A DNA stretch of 64,000 bases, taken from positions 12,394,505-12,458,504 of the forward strand of contig NC_045140.1 of NCBI RefSeq assembly GCF_008831285.2, in the 5' to 3' direction. A program made the position numbers and the translations under genes. The notes below the pieces were generated by a model that saw only the letters and a list, made by a program, of their open reading frames with translations, was not told the origin of the DNA and searched no databases. The DNA comes from Nymphaea colorata. Lineage: Eukaryota; Streptophyta; Magnoliopsida; Nymphaeales; Nymphaeaceae. This document shows, in pieces, positions 47,766-59,641 of the stretch. Position 1 is the first letter of the stretch; each line of letters opens with the position of its first letter.

Positions 47766-48325
47766 AGGGTGGACAAATGGATCGGGTACCCAATGGGTAG
47801 TTGGGTACCTGTCCCATGATGGGCCGGGCTTGGGCTGGTTGTTTGATACAGGGGCCGGCATGATTAAAAAAAAGTTACAGGGCCAGGCTGGCCCAAGTCG
47901 GGTATTGGAGGCCTGAAGAATATTTATTTATTTATTTATTTATTTGTTCCTCGACATATGACACCAGCAATTGGCTCACTTAGAAACTGTTGGTGCATCG
48001 GCGATGGCTGCATTATAAATTCTTTATATGTCTCTGATGGCACTCTTACAAACTCTTCACTTGCCACCAATGGCATCCTTAGAGACTCTTGACACATCGC
48101 GAAGGGTTTTTGAGATATTCAAATATGAACTATTGATAATTTCAAATATGGGTGGACATTGAATCGAGTATCCAACTGGTAAAATGTTGACAGTCAGGCC
48201 AGGCCCGATAACTAAGCGAGCCTGGCCTAATAACTAAGCGGACCTGGCTTGGGCCACCAGCAAGGACTTGGGGCCAGCCCGAGCCCGACTTTATGGAGCC
48301 TTGGGCCAGCTCTACACAGCTTGAT
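47766..48325. mobile_element. GGGC-rich hAT-like insertion in the second palindrome
   Basis: Begins AAGGGTGGACAAATGGATCG, then GGTACC and GGGCC words. A second similar start (ATGGGTGGACATTGAATCGA) lies at about 48,148, suggesting two nested or tandem copies. It is absent from the matching right half near 49,245. It contains a TTTA tetranucleotide tract at 47,926-47,948. Confidence 0.45.
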
Positions 48326-48797
48326 GCCCTACCTTATGTACAATGAAGTACGGTTACATGGCCAACCAGTCATTATCTCATTCTAATAGACGTATTTGAA
48401 CTGTACTTTTTTTATTTTTCTGTCTTGATGTTGCCTTTTTCCAAAATTTGGTTATTGCCTTAAAATGTTGATTTGGTTATACACAACTAGCATACATATA
48501 CAAAATGTTTTTGAGTTAATAGGAATCCTCGATCATCAGTTTTGATGAAGTTAGGCCAGCTACATTATTTAATAATTTAAATTTTGTGATTTAATTTTTT
48601 TGTTTATGTGGTTTTTTTTTCATATAATGTCATTGTTATGAAAAAAGAAAGTTAATCATGAAAAGAAGTAACCAAATATTCCTATTTAAGTAGCTAGAAA
48701 GTTGTCTGATGTTAAGCCAATTCCATGGGAATGGCAACATACCCAAAATAACTTGGTTGAACATTGGCAAGAAAGTTTGAAAAAAGATAACTAGATT

Positions 48798-48798
48798 T

Positions 48799-48852
<54 letters not shown>
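48798..48852. repeat. (TG)n microsatellite at the palindrome centre
   Basis: About 27 uninterrupted TG units between ATATATG and CATACAT. Confidence 0.95.
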
Positions 48853-48853
<1 letters not shown>

Positions 48854-49988
48854 ATACATTTGTGCACAATTCATACAAGAAAAGTGAATCAACTTCTTCA
48901 CAAATCAAATTGAAGCAAAATACAAAGAATAGGGGTCAGGTTTTTCTTAGAACATTGACATTATATTCAAAAAAGCATTGAAACAAAAAAACAAATAAAT
49001 TGCAAAATTTAAAATATCAAAATGTAGCTAGCCTAACTTCGTCACCAATGGTTGAATTCCTCTATTAACTAAAAATTGTTTTATATATGTATGTTGGTTA
49101 TGGATAACCGAAACAAAATTTTAGGCAATAACCAAATTCAGGAAAAAGACAACCTCAATATAGAACAGATCAAAAAGTACAATTTCAAATCCTTCTATTA
49201 GAATGAGATAATGACTGGTCGTCCATGCAACTATACTTCATTGTACGTGAGCTATGCCAGCACAAATTCCCTTCGAAGTCAATCATGCCAAGCATGAAGT
49301 TCTATAATTGCAACCTCAACCTTTGAACCATTAACAAAAAATGGGCTGATGCATTTTAAACATGTCAATTTTAAATGATAAAGGGGGTGGACATGAATCT
49401 TATTGTTACAATGTTGTGTTTTCCATTTAAACACAAATCTCGATGGGTACAGCATAGAGGTGAATGACCCTTAGCTATGACATCCAATTTCCTTGAATTA
49501 TATATTTGGGGCTAATCAATCTCATATCTAAGGATCTTGAGACATGACCTTTAAAAAATCTCATGTGGTCTATGAAGACCTGTAATCAAGCTGAGCTGTC
49601 AAAGATGGATATGACGAGTATCATCAATGATCATAAAGGAAGGAAAGGACAAGAAGAAACTCCATCGATGATAATGGCAATAAAAGTAACAAAGGAAATT
49701 ATCTACAAATTAGTAATTGACACCTTGTCATGAAATCTAATGTAGATGGGAAATGTCCATCCAATATAGATAGATATCGAACAAAAACAACAGTAACCTT
49801 TGAAGGTGCATCCTTCCCTCTTGGAGTCAAATTGCTCAATGAAACTTTGTGAGAGAGGCTCCATATATTGAGTATTGAAGCATTAATACCTTCATCATGT
49901 ACGCATGCTTCATACCCAAACTACATTAAAACAGGTGTATTTCTTGTGTGTGATCTTATCTTTCTCAATCTCTCACAACATCCTTTCA

Positions 49989-50610
49989 TGGTATTAGAGC
50001 TGCAATGGCCAATCCCAACAACCCTACAGCTTTATCAAATGCATGCCAAACTAACAAAACTGGCTCGTTCTCTTCCTGCTCCAAATTCTTTTCAATAATT
50101 CTTTTCCATCAAGTTGATAAGAGAAAACTATGTTCTGTGGGCCTCACAGTTTTGGCCCTTTTTTTCAAATGACTTAGATGTGAACATTGACAGGTCTAAG
50201 CCTGACTAAGTAAGACAATTTCCTTCAATGAGAAGGAAACCAATAAACCCGAATATGTTACTTGGTAGCATCATTACGAGCTTCTCCTAAGCTGGATCAT
50301 CTTGTCACCTTCTAAGACTATTCACACTCAAATCATCAATTTGGATACATCACTTGAGGTGTGAAATGCTTTGAAATTATGATTCCTATGCTACTCACTC
50401 AGGAGCCCAAGTGATGCAATTAGAAGAACTACTTTAGTGCTTAAAGAAATGCAGTAAATTTGTCTATGAATACATGCAGACTACCAAGATTATCTTGCAA
50501 CAGTTGAGTATTACTGAAAAGACTTTTCAATTAATGATCTTATACTTCATATATGTAGATGTATCTTGTGTGACCTATCCTCCGACTATGATTCCCTCCT
50601 TGTGTTATTT
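49989..50610 (+). pseudogene. Copia primer site and gag remnant, right half of the second pair
   Basis: TGGTATTAGAGC (49,989-50,000) follows a sequence ending TTTCA, fitting an LTR end and primer site. The ATG is at 50,005 with a start MANPNNP. Gag then continues, broken by stops, through KPEYVTW and LLLSWIILSPSKTIHTQ (50,245-50,335) to about 50,610. It is the counterpart of 10,261-11,918 but lacks the CACTA-like insertion. Confidence 0.75.
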
Positions 50611-50889
50611 TTAACTCAAGGAAATTATATTATGTTTGTTCAATATTCTCACTTTTCTACCAAGGTGTACAAGGGCCCCCATTGGAGTTTCATTGTGTCA
50701 TGGGAAAGCATCCCTGAGAATTGCATTCTCGTCAATCTCTACTTTTGGAAGTCCGACAAAACTTCAAACCAATCAATGACTGAATGCCATTGGCAGTAGC
50801 CACATTTCTGCAACAGAAATACTAGTGTTAAAGACATTATCCTGCACAAAAACTTTAATTACAAATACTTGAATAATGAGACAGATTAC

Positions 50890-51470
50890 TTACATGCACA
50901 TCACACAATCGCCTCCTTTTCTTCCCAACTATCTCCACCACCTCTACATCCAAATCAGGTTTCCTCATTCACTTAGAACCTCTAATTTTTAACAGTATGC
51001 ACATCTAATACTAATCCCTTTGCTCCTGCATTCTTTTCCACTAGGAGTCGCTCCCTTTCTGTCACATCCTCCTGCTGAAATTCAATCTCCCATCCTTTCT
51101 TCCTCTTAGTGGCCTGTCCCTTCATTTCCACCACCTCCTCCTCTTGAAGCCCCTTTTCTCCCCATTCTTAGTGTCCCTGGCCTTATGCTCCTTTCCGCCA
51201 CCTCCTCCTCAAGTTCATTCTCCCCTGTATTGTATGATTTTGCCGCATGTCCCTTTGTCTCTGCAGCATCTCCCTTCATCTCTGCCACCTCCTATACCTC
51301 AAGCCCCTTCTCCCCTGCATTGTCCATCTTCTCGGCTTGTGCCCTCGTTTCGGCCACCTCCTCCTCCTCAAGTTCATCCTTTCCTGCATTGTCTATCTCT
51401 GTGGTCTGTTCCTTTGTCTCCACAATCTTGTCCCTTCATTTCTACCACCTCCTCCTCCGCTTTTTCTTCA
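50890..51470 (-). pseudogene. Glu-rich repeat-protein gene remnant, unrecognised family
   Basis: On the minus strand at least four imperfect repeats share a core like ELEEEEVAE or EEEVVEMKGQ, joined by Ala/Lys/Gln-rich and DNAG-type linkers (51,457-51,428; 51,420-51,346; about 51,345-51,270; 51,290-51,190; 51,148-51,110). A frameshift near 51,420 and a TAG at 51,292-51,294 break it. A possible last part (50,966-50,900) reads RKPDLDVEVVEIVGKKRRR and ends at CAT followed by GTAAGT, a good donor site. The composition suggests a coiled, LEA-like or structural protein, but I recognise no family. Confidence 0.5.
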
Positions 51471-51479
51471 TGCCTTCCT

Positions 51480-53093
51480 TATCCTTCTCCACGACATGCT
51501 CCTCCATGTGTGACATACGCTTTGCTGCAATGGTAGCTTCATCCTCTTTCCGTTCTCCCAAAACATCATACTCACCTATCATTCAGTCTTTTTCCAAATT
51601 TTTCAAGTTTTGTCCAATGTATAGTTCGACTTTACCTTATTTGACGTCAAACAACAGATGCTCGGTGTCGTATTCTTCGATATCGATTGAAATAGACATT
51701 GTTGATTACAACAAGCAAAAAAAAAGAATGATAAGAGCACCCTGTGAATGAGAACTCCCTCTAGAATAAGCGAACCTGGTAGAAGCCTCCACTTGTTCCA
51801 ACAGACGTCCTTAAGGCTGATCCAACTGATGCTGTTTGAGCGATGACAAGAACCGCTCCAATGAGGACGATAACCGCTGCCTGAATGTGATAACTCCCTT
51901 CCCTGTGAACATTCGAAGCGTTATGGAGAAGCATATGCTCCATGACCGATGAGGCTTCTCACATCATTCCCGCAGTCCACTTCAGGGCATGCTTTTTTTG
52001 AAAAAGCCATTTTGTCATACCAAATGGTATTTTTGGAGAACAACAACTTTACGTACGAACTACTCAATCATTCCTGCCGCCAAATGAGGGGCGTTAGTGT
52101 CTATCGAGTGCACCAGCTGATTTGCCTTTGACCGACAAGTTAATGTTTGAGACAAATGGCTGATGATGTAGTAAAATTTTTTTGTGATAATGTTTATGAG
52201 TTAATAAAATATTTATGAGATAATGAGGTAACACTATAAGAGGAACCAAAAAAGAAAATGTTTTTTATATATTATGAGATAATGAGATGACGTTATAAGA
52301 AGAACAAAATCATAAATGTTTTTTTTACTATTTAAAGGGGTATTATGAGATAACGTTATAAGAGGGGCAAAAAAACAAGCACATTTTTCTACTTCTTAAA
52401 GGGTATATTGGTCATAACGATATGCACATACGAACAGACAAAAATTACTTTTATCGAATCTTCTTTCTATTGTTTATGTTTTATCACTACAACAATCTCC
52501 TTTTTATGTTAATCATATTTAAAATGATGCACAAAATTACATACACAAAGTGGTGTATATAACCAGCATCGCTTGTCTACAGCCCGAGCAAAGGCCTGAA
52601 AGCCAGAACATACAACAAATGGGCGTGTCTTGCAGTGGATGCCACATCAAAGACAACAAAAGTGACGCTGGAAATTCAAGGTAGCACAGGCTGAACACCA
52701 CTAGTCACCAGAACTAGCACGGGAAAGGAGAACCAACCCTTGATGTCCCAAACAGCAGACTCCTAAGGCTAGGGTTTGGGAGCTGGCTCAGTAAGTTTCA
52801 GCCGCTGAAAAAATGGGGGCGAAAGACAAGCAGAGAGGTGAAACTACTCAAGCACCTCAACATAAATACTATGGACATAACACCTGACATCCTCTAAGGA
52901 AAACATTCCACCCTTTATGCAACGAGAATGACAGCGGCCAAGCTCCACGATACATGCTTCCGACACCCAAGCAGAGCATCTAGTCCGGCAGCCAGCACCA
53001 ATGAGGCAAATATTAAGAGTACAAGTATTGAAGTCATCAGCCAATGCATCCAAGAGCTTTCTATTTGTGGAGTAGTGAAGTTAGTAAATAGAA
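51480..53093. other. Interval without a recognised gene
   Basis: Includes TATGAGATAA-type repeats at about 52,208-52,365, a CACTACAACAATCTCC word at 52,485 that resembles a CACTA-type end, and GC-richer sequence at 52,600-53,040 with only short open frames. Nothing further is supported. Confidence 0.5.
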
Positions 53094-53098
53094 GCCCC

Positions 53099-53555
53099 TG
53101 AAACGGTAAAGGGCTATAATCCGCAACCAGCTAGAATGAATATTATGCCAGATGCTGAATCAGCGGTGAAGGGATATAATCAGCAAACAGCTAGAATGAA
53201 GATTACGCCAGTCACACAAAATGTTGAATCAGCCAGGCTGCAGATCACGTCAGTTACTAAAGAATATGATGAGAAAGGAAATCGAGCTATGGTTACGAAT
53301 GAGGATAACGATATAGGAGAGCAACAACCCAACAAGGAAAGCCAATCCCAAACTGTTACCAACATCAAACGTTTATGTACAGGTCATAAGAACAATTATG
53401 TAAGCTCTTCTAAAATCAAGGAAAAGATTGATGTGTAACATTATAAATAGTGGAAGAATCTCTCCACCCATATATGGTGGAAGAGCCTCTCTCATGGACG
53501 TAGGTGTGCTTCACTGAACCACGTAAAAACTTGTCTCTTGCTTCCCTCTTTCATA
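53099..53555 (+). repeat. 5' LTR of copia element 3
   Basis: 457 bp. It contains an internal duplication of about 60 bp at its start (AAGGGCTATAATCCGCAACC and AAGGGATATAATCAGCAAAC), which is also present in the 3' LTR. Confidence 0.92.
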
Positions 53556-53566
53556 TGGTATTAGAG
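53556..53566 (+). other. Primer-binding site of copia element 3
   Basis: TGGTATTAGAG, directly next to the 5' LTR; one base differs from the common TGGTATCAGAG. Confidence 0.8.
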
Positions 53567-53611
53567 ATTTAGGGTCTTGAGCCGTGAGTTTTTCTTTTTA
53601 GTATACCATTA

Positions 53612-56600
53612 ATGGCTTCCATCGTCTACTCTCCTTACCCATACCCTTACAACTTAAACATCGCAAACTTTGTGACCATTAAGTTAAACCAGACCAAATT
53701 TTTGATATGGAAAACTCAATTGCTTGGACTCATTGAGAACCAAGATATGACTGAGTTCATCGAAGGAGAGAGACGGCTGCGCCCGAACCCACGGTCAAGC
53801 TTACCAAAGAAGATGGTACGATGGCGGAACGAGTGAATCCAATCTATCAAGCATCACGAAAATCGGATCAACTATTGCGTGGATGGATCACCGGCACTCT
53901 TGTAGAAGAAGTCATGGGTACTGTCATTGGATTTCAAACGTCTAAAGAGGTATGGAATACTCTTATAACACATTTCTCTCATAAATGTCAAGAGAGGGAA
54001 CACTTGCTTATGCAAAGGCTTCAGACTTATAAGAAAAGAAATCTATTTATTGTTGGTTATATTTGTGGGTTCAAGAAGATATTTGACGAGCTTGCGGGTC
54101 ATAGTCAAGCCTATAGAAGACCATTCCAAAGTCTTTTGACTCCTTAGTGGATTGGGACAGAAATACGAGTCCTTTACCACCACTATGATGAAACCCCCAA
54201 CACCATCCTACATAGATTTGGTAGCTTTACTCCAGAGTCATGAAACTATGCGAAGTATGTATCTTGAGGATACTAGTCAGTAGGTTGCATTTTACAGCAA
54301 AAATATTCAAATTCCAAGTTTAAATCAAATAGAAATCAGTTCTTTAACTCAAAGGGGCGAGAATTCACACAAGCGGCCCAAGGAGGAGGACCCTTTCAGT
54401 CGGCCCAAGGAGGAGGACATTTTCAGTCAGCCCAAGGAGGAGGACATTTTCAGTCGGCCCAAGGAGGAAGACATTTTCAGTTCAATCAAAATAAGAATGG
54501 TGGATGCGGAGAAAACCAAAACAAGAACAAAGGTATTCAATGTCAAATCTGCCACAAAATGAATCACAATGTTGCTAATTGTTGGCATCAGTTTAATCAC
54601 GCTTTCCAAGTGCAGGAAGTACCACACGCATTGGCAGCAGTGAAGATAGCTAACAGACATGATGACAAATGGTTTCCTGATACGGGGGCATCTACACATA
54701 TAACGTCTGATCTAGGTAACCTTACAAACTATACAGAATATCATGGTAACGGTCAAATTATGGTGGGGAATGGTGAAAAACTTAGTATCACTCATATTGA
54801 AAATACTGATATTCAAAACGGGAAAAAATGTCTACCTCTCAATAATGTTCTAGTTGTGCCTCAAATTAAGAAGAATTTAGTCTCAGTCAGCCAATTAACG
54901 TCTGAATATCCATATGTTTTTCAATTTTCTGCTGATGGTTTTTCTGTTAAGGACAGGAGGGACAATCATCTAATAGCATCGAGCAGTAGAACCGGAGATC
55001 TTTTTGTGTTTCAAGAAAATCCCAAGGATCGGCAGCATGCAGTCATCTTTTTTCGGTAGGTTTCGGTCAGTCAATAAAGAAACGTGGCATCAGCGTTTGG
55101 GCCATCCTCATCATCGGATAGTTGATTTTCTTGTTAGCAAAAATAATATTGAGGTGAGTAGGCCTCAATCAAGAATGTCAGTTTGTTCTAGTTGTTAGCT
55201 TGCCAAAATGTGTCGGCTTCCATTTCTTTCTGTAGAAGAGCATTCTCAAATCTTTCTTAAACGTGTTCATTGTGACTTATGGGGACCAGCCCCTATCGCG
55301 TCTACACAAAAATTTCATTTTTATGTTATATTTGTTGATGAAGCTACAAGATTTGTTTGGTTATATCCTCTTCGGCGCAAATCTGAACTTTGTTAAGTGT
55401 TTATGGATTTCCATAAAGTAGTTGAACGACAATTTGAGACAAAGTTAAAAAAATTTCAAACCGATGAAGGACGTGAATTTAATAGTCGGATCCTAGACAA
55501 TTATTTGAGAAATCATGACATCCGACATTTAAGTCATGCCCCAAAATGCCACCGCAAAACGGACTGGCTGAACGGCATCATCGGTCGATAGTGGAATTGG
55601 GTCTCACCATGCTCTTTCATGCTCATATACCCATGAAATATTGAATCGATGCTTTCTTAACTGCTGCATGGTTAATCAAAAGGTTGCCTACACTCACCTT
55701 GCAAATGAAATTGCCATTTGAGTGTGTTGTTGGGAAGAAACCAGATTATACATGCCTTCGTATTTTCGGAAGTCGTTGCTTTCCTTACTTAAAAGATTAT
55801 GCCAAGCATAAATTTGAACCAAGATTGTTACCTTGTGTATTCTTGGGATATAGTTTCATTCACAAAGGCTATCGGTGTTTATATCCTCCTACTGGCCGTA
55901 TATATACTTCACTGCATGTGGTTTTTGATGAAACTTATTTTTCTTATCACAAGCCTGGCATATTATTTTCCAAAGTTGAACATTAGCTGCAACCTGCAAC
56001 ATTCAATGATTGGACCGAGCACCCTAATAATATTCAAAGCCTAGATGATAGGCAGCTCACTGTTGGATCTTCCACTTGTACGCATCATGAAGAGCTCCCA
56101 ACTCAAGAAGTGTTACCAGCTAGTTCTCCTGCCCCGGCTTCTCTCGACTTCTCCACGCATCAACAAGTAGTGCTCTCCCCTGTTGCCGCTGACTTAACAT
56201 CTTCTTCTAATGAGCTTCCGCCTCAAGTGAGCCTCCAACATTCTATAGCTGCACCATCGCCTTCATTCCAAAATGCCACCATACCAATGAGGGATCTCCA
56301 TGTTGCATCCATTCATTCTTCATCCTCAAATTCTCATGCTATGATCACTCGAGCAAAGGCTGGTATTGCTAAACCTAATCCTCATTATTTTCTTACTATG
56401 AATATTCTGCTCGAGCCAAAAACAGTGAAAGATGCCTTATTGCATGATGGTTGGGTGGCGGCGATGAAAAGAACTACATGCCCTTCACCAATGTCAAACT
56501 TGGACTCTAGTTCCTCGAAAACAACATATGAATGTGGTTAGCACGCGCTAGGTTTTTAAAACCAAATTAAAAACCGATGGTACTTTGGAACGCTTGAAGG

Positions 56601-57800
56601 CAAGGCTGGTAGCTTGAGGGTTCAATCAAATTCCAGGGATTGATTTTATGGAAACATTCTCTCCCGTTATCAAACCAACTACGATTTGCATTGTTCTTAC
56701 TATTGCCTTGACTAATCATTGGGAGATTAAACAGCTTGATGTCAAAAACGCGTTCCTCCATGGCAACTTGGATCAAACTGTGTTCATTTAACAACCACTA
56801 GGGTTTGTTGGTCCTTCCAAACTCACGCATGGCTGCCAACTTCACCGGGCTTTATATGGACTTCGCCAAGCTCCTTGAGCTTGGTATGATCGCTTTGGTT
56901 CATTCTTATTAACAAAAGGCTTTTATGCCAGCATATCTGACTCTTCCCTATTTGTCTATCAAGAAGCTCAAGATGCAATTTTTCTCCTTCTTTATGTTGA
57001 TGACATTATATTAACAAGCAGCAATAGTATCCTTCTTCAACAATTTGTCAAAGAGTTGAGTATTGAGTATTGAGTTCGCTATGAAAGACCTTGGATATCT
57101 CCATCACTTCTTAGGAGTAGAGGTGGTTAAGACCTGGACTCTTCTGAAATCAAAAGTGTTACACCTTCAGTCTACTCGCACATGCGAACATGCTTGGTTG
57201 TAAACCTGCGATCACACCTTTGGTTCAACATTATCAAACTCCTGCTGATGATGAAGTTTTTTCAGATCCAACATTATTTCAGAGTCTGGTTGGAGGAGGG
57301 GCTACAATACTTGATGTTTACAAGGCCAGACATCATTCAGTGTTAATTATGTCAGTCAATATATTCAGACACCGAAAAATAGTCATTTCCAACTTGTTAA
57401 GTGTATACTCTGCTACATTCATGGAACTATTTCTCATGGTTGTACTCTCTCTCCTTAGAATGATTTTTGGCTTCATGCCTTCTCTGATTCTTAGTAGGCG
57501 GGATGTCATGACGCTCGACTACTGGGTGCACTTTCATCGGCACCAATTGTATATCTTGGACAGCAAAGAAACAACCCATTGTTGCACGATCGACGACTGA
57601 AGCTGAGTATAGGTCTATGGCGGCTGCTGCTGCTAAACTATTCGATTACCACTTTCTTCGTGAAAAGGTTGCGCTCGGTCAACTTACCACACAATTTGTA
57701 TCTTCATCTCAACAACTTGCTGATATATTCACCAAGGCATTATCCAGCAACTCCTTTAATTCACTTAGAGACAAACAGGGCCTGACCAAAGCCCCACCCA
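53612..57800 (+). pseudogene. Copia element 3 gag-pol polyprotein (decayed)
   Basis: Start ATG 53,612 (MASIVYSPYPYPYNL). Gag runs to about 54,150 with frameshifts near 53,825 and 54,100. A repeated Gly/Gln stretch occupies 54,373-54,480. The zinc knuckle CQICHKMNHNVANC (54,541-54,582) and protease WFPDTGASTH (54,670-54,699) follow. Pre-integrase ETWHQRLGHPHH (55,079) precedes a TAG in place of a residue after CSSC. Integrase (55,208-55,590) has HCDLWGP and DEGREF. Next come the integrase C-terminus LRIFGSRCFPYLKD (55,684-55,986), a Ser/Pro-rich linker, reverse transcriptase (about 56,430-57,120) with QLDVKNAFLHGNL and YVDDIILTS (56,993-57,019), and RNase H ending QQLADIFTKALSS. At least five stops or frameshifts. 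Confidence 0.9.
54373..54480 (+). repeat. Four 27-bp tandem repeats in gag of copia element 3
   Basis: Units start at 54,373, 54,400, 54,427 and 54,454. Each encodes about SAQGGGHFQ in the gag frame, just before the zinc knuckle. Confidence 0.92.
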
Positions 57801-57813
57801 GTTTGAGGGGGGA

Positions 57814-58272
57814 TGAAATGGTAAAGGGCTATAATCAACAACCGACTAGATTGAAGATTACGCCAGATGCTGAATCAACGATAAAGGGATATAATCATTA
57901 AACAGCTAGAATGAAGATTACAACAGTTACACAAAATGCTGAATCAGCCAAGCTGCAGATCACGTCAGTTACTAAAGAATATGATGAGAAAGGAAAATGA
58001 GCTATGGTTACAAATGAGGATAACGATACAGGAGAGCAACAACCCAACAAGGAAAGCCAATCCCAAACTATTACCAGCAACAAACGTTTGTGTACAGCTC
58101 ATAAGAACAATTATCTAACTTCTCCTAAAATCAAGGAGAAGATTGATGTGTAACATTACAAATAGTGGAAAGAATCTCTCTACTCATACATGGTAGAAGA
58201 GCCTCTCTCGTGGACACGTAGGTGTGCTTCATCGAACCACGTAAAAACTTGTCTCTTGCTTCCTCTCTCATA
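57814..58272 (+). repeat. 3' LTR of copia element 3
   Basis: 459 bp, starting TGAAATGGTAAAGGG directly after the polypurine tract and ending CTCTCATA before the GCCCC duplication. Confidence 0.92.
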
Positions 58273-58277
58273 GCCCC

Positions 58278-59587
58278 ATGGACGAATATGGTGGACAATG
58301 GGGACAATGTCTTGCCATCCGTTCACCACGGGACAATTGCAGCAGCAAGCGAGAGAGCCAGAGAGAAAGAGAGAGATGCATAGGAAGACAAATGGACATC
58401 CAAAAAATCAGAGAGAGCAACTTCATTCCCACCATAGAATCTCAACAAAGGAATTCCTCATAATCCAAGCGTTTAGTTACACGACTGATCCTTTCATCCA
58501 CGTACTGCCAGAGGCCTTTGTTGGTGTTGCATCAGAAACACTTGTGTCCTTGCTGCGGAGGAACAAAAGGAAATGACAAAATTGGCCTCCTACCTAGGCA
58601 AAAATAAGATGAAAAAATGTCTTCTGGTCTCACCAACCGTGATAGGATATATGAACTCTCTATTTTTATTGTCAGCATAGCCCATATCAATGTGTATCAA
58701 ACGATATATCTTACCGATGATCAAACCATTACAGCTCCAGGAACAATATTAACAACGTTTGGTGTGTTCAACCCCCAACATACACCACAGTCTGAAAAAA
58801 ATTATTAAAAAAAAAGAAAAAAAAAAAACCATGCACGGGTGGACAGCGTAGGAGTTGATGTATATTTGGTTAGTCAAACTGTTTAACTGTTGTTCTTCTG
58901 TTGTAAAAGTTTGAGTATTCTGTTACGAGGGTCGCTAAGCAGTTGTATCATGGGTTGCTTCTTTAAGCAACCTAAAGTAATTAAAGCTGTTTTACAACCT
59001 TGACAACAGATCACTTAACTTTATAGCAGAAATAACAAATCTGAAACGGTTTTACTAACTAAATATATATTAACCGCTTCACATGGACCATGTGAAAAAT
59101 ACAAAGCTGAGAGCCTGGCAATATATATCGGACTGAAACACTAAGAAGGGAGTCGCATGTGGCCTGCGTGACATTTTATTGGTAGGTCATCTTATCCTTT
59201 CACGCATCGGTTACTTCAAACGTTTGACCAAAAAAACAAGACTCGGGTTTCCAGTAATATCTTTTGAGAAGCCAGCAGTCTTGTCGGCATCAATACCCAC
59301 GGGGGGACAGGTTAACGTTCCATTAAGGGGAAAAAAGTAGTTGAATAATATGTTCGAGTACAAAAATGACAACGAGTCGAGCTTTACGGGCTCTATGGAA
59401 TGAGCTGAATCAATTCCTTTACTTACTGAATACCATTTATCGCTATGACATAAGGCTATGATCGCACTTCCATGTTGTATCGCGCCACAGCCTTCCAGTA
59501 TTTCACTACCATAATACCCTTTATTCTACTCATCTGGAAGTACAGATTTCGACGGAAGGAGCAGTCTGCTCCTTAGTTACACCGTCC
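58278..59587. other. Intergenic interval between copia element 3 and the ASY1-like gene
   Basis: Short open frames and poly-A runs (58,806-58,828) only. The part next to 59,588 is presumably the 3' untranslated and downstream region of the ASY1-like gene. Confidence 0.55.
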
Positions 59588-59641
59588 TCACTTGGGCTGC
59601 GACTTCTGCCGCTTCAAATATTGTAGAATTGGCTCCCTTAC
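59588..59641 (-). CDS. ASY1: ASY1-like terminal exon
   Basis: Eighteen codons including the TGA stop. The acceptor follows a pyrimidine-rich TTTTCCCTTCAG on the minus strand. It encodes VREPILQYLKRQKSQPK, the likely closure motif bound by HORMA domains. Confidence 0.85.
   Translation of the reverse strand, partial: VREPILQYLKRQKSQPK

Larger units (their letters stand above)
46700..50190. repeat. Second long palindrome of the arm family
   Basis: 46,780-47,760 pairs in reverse with about 49,260-50,170, and 48,335-48,700 pairs with 48,940-49,265. The centre is near 48,820 at a (TG)n tract. It resembles the outer halves of the arms at 1-2,300 and 8,800-10,470. A GGGC-rich insertion (47,766-48,325) interrupts only the left half. 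The cystatin spacer and inner arm blocks are absent here. Confidence 0.8.
53099..58272 (+). mobile_element. Complete Ty1/copia retrotransposon (element 3), GCCCC target duplication
   Basis: LTRs of 457 and 459 bp are flanked by GCCCC (53,094-53,098 and 58,273-58,277). The LTRs begin TGAAA and end CATA, so the termini are TG...TA. The primer site TGGTATTAGAG starts directly after the 5' LTR (53,556), and a polypurine tract TTTGAGGGGGGA precedes the 3' LTR. Domain order is copia. The gag-pol gene has many stops and frameshifts. Confidence 0.93.

Noticed and set aside
51144-51751. Pro/Ser/Phe-rich plus-strand frames of up to 188 codons
   Set aside because: They are the antisense shadow of the Glu-rich minus-strand repeats.
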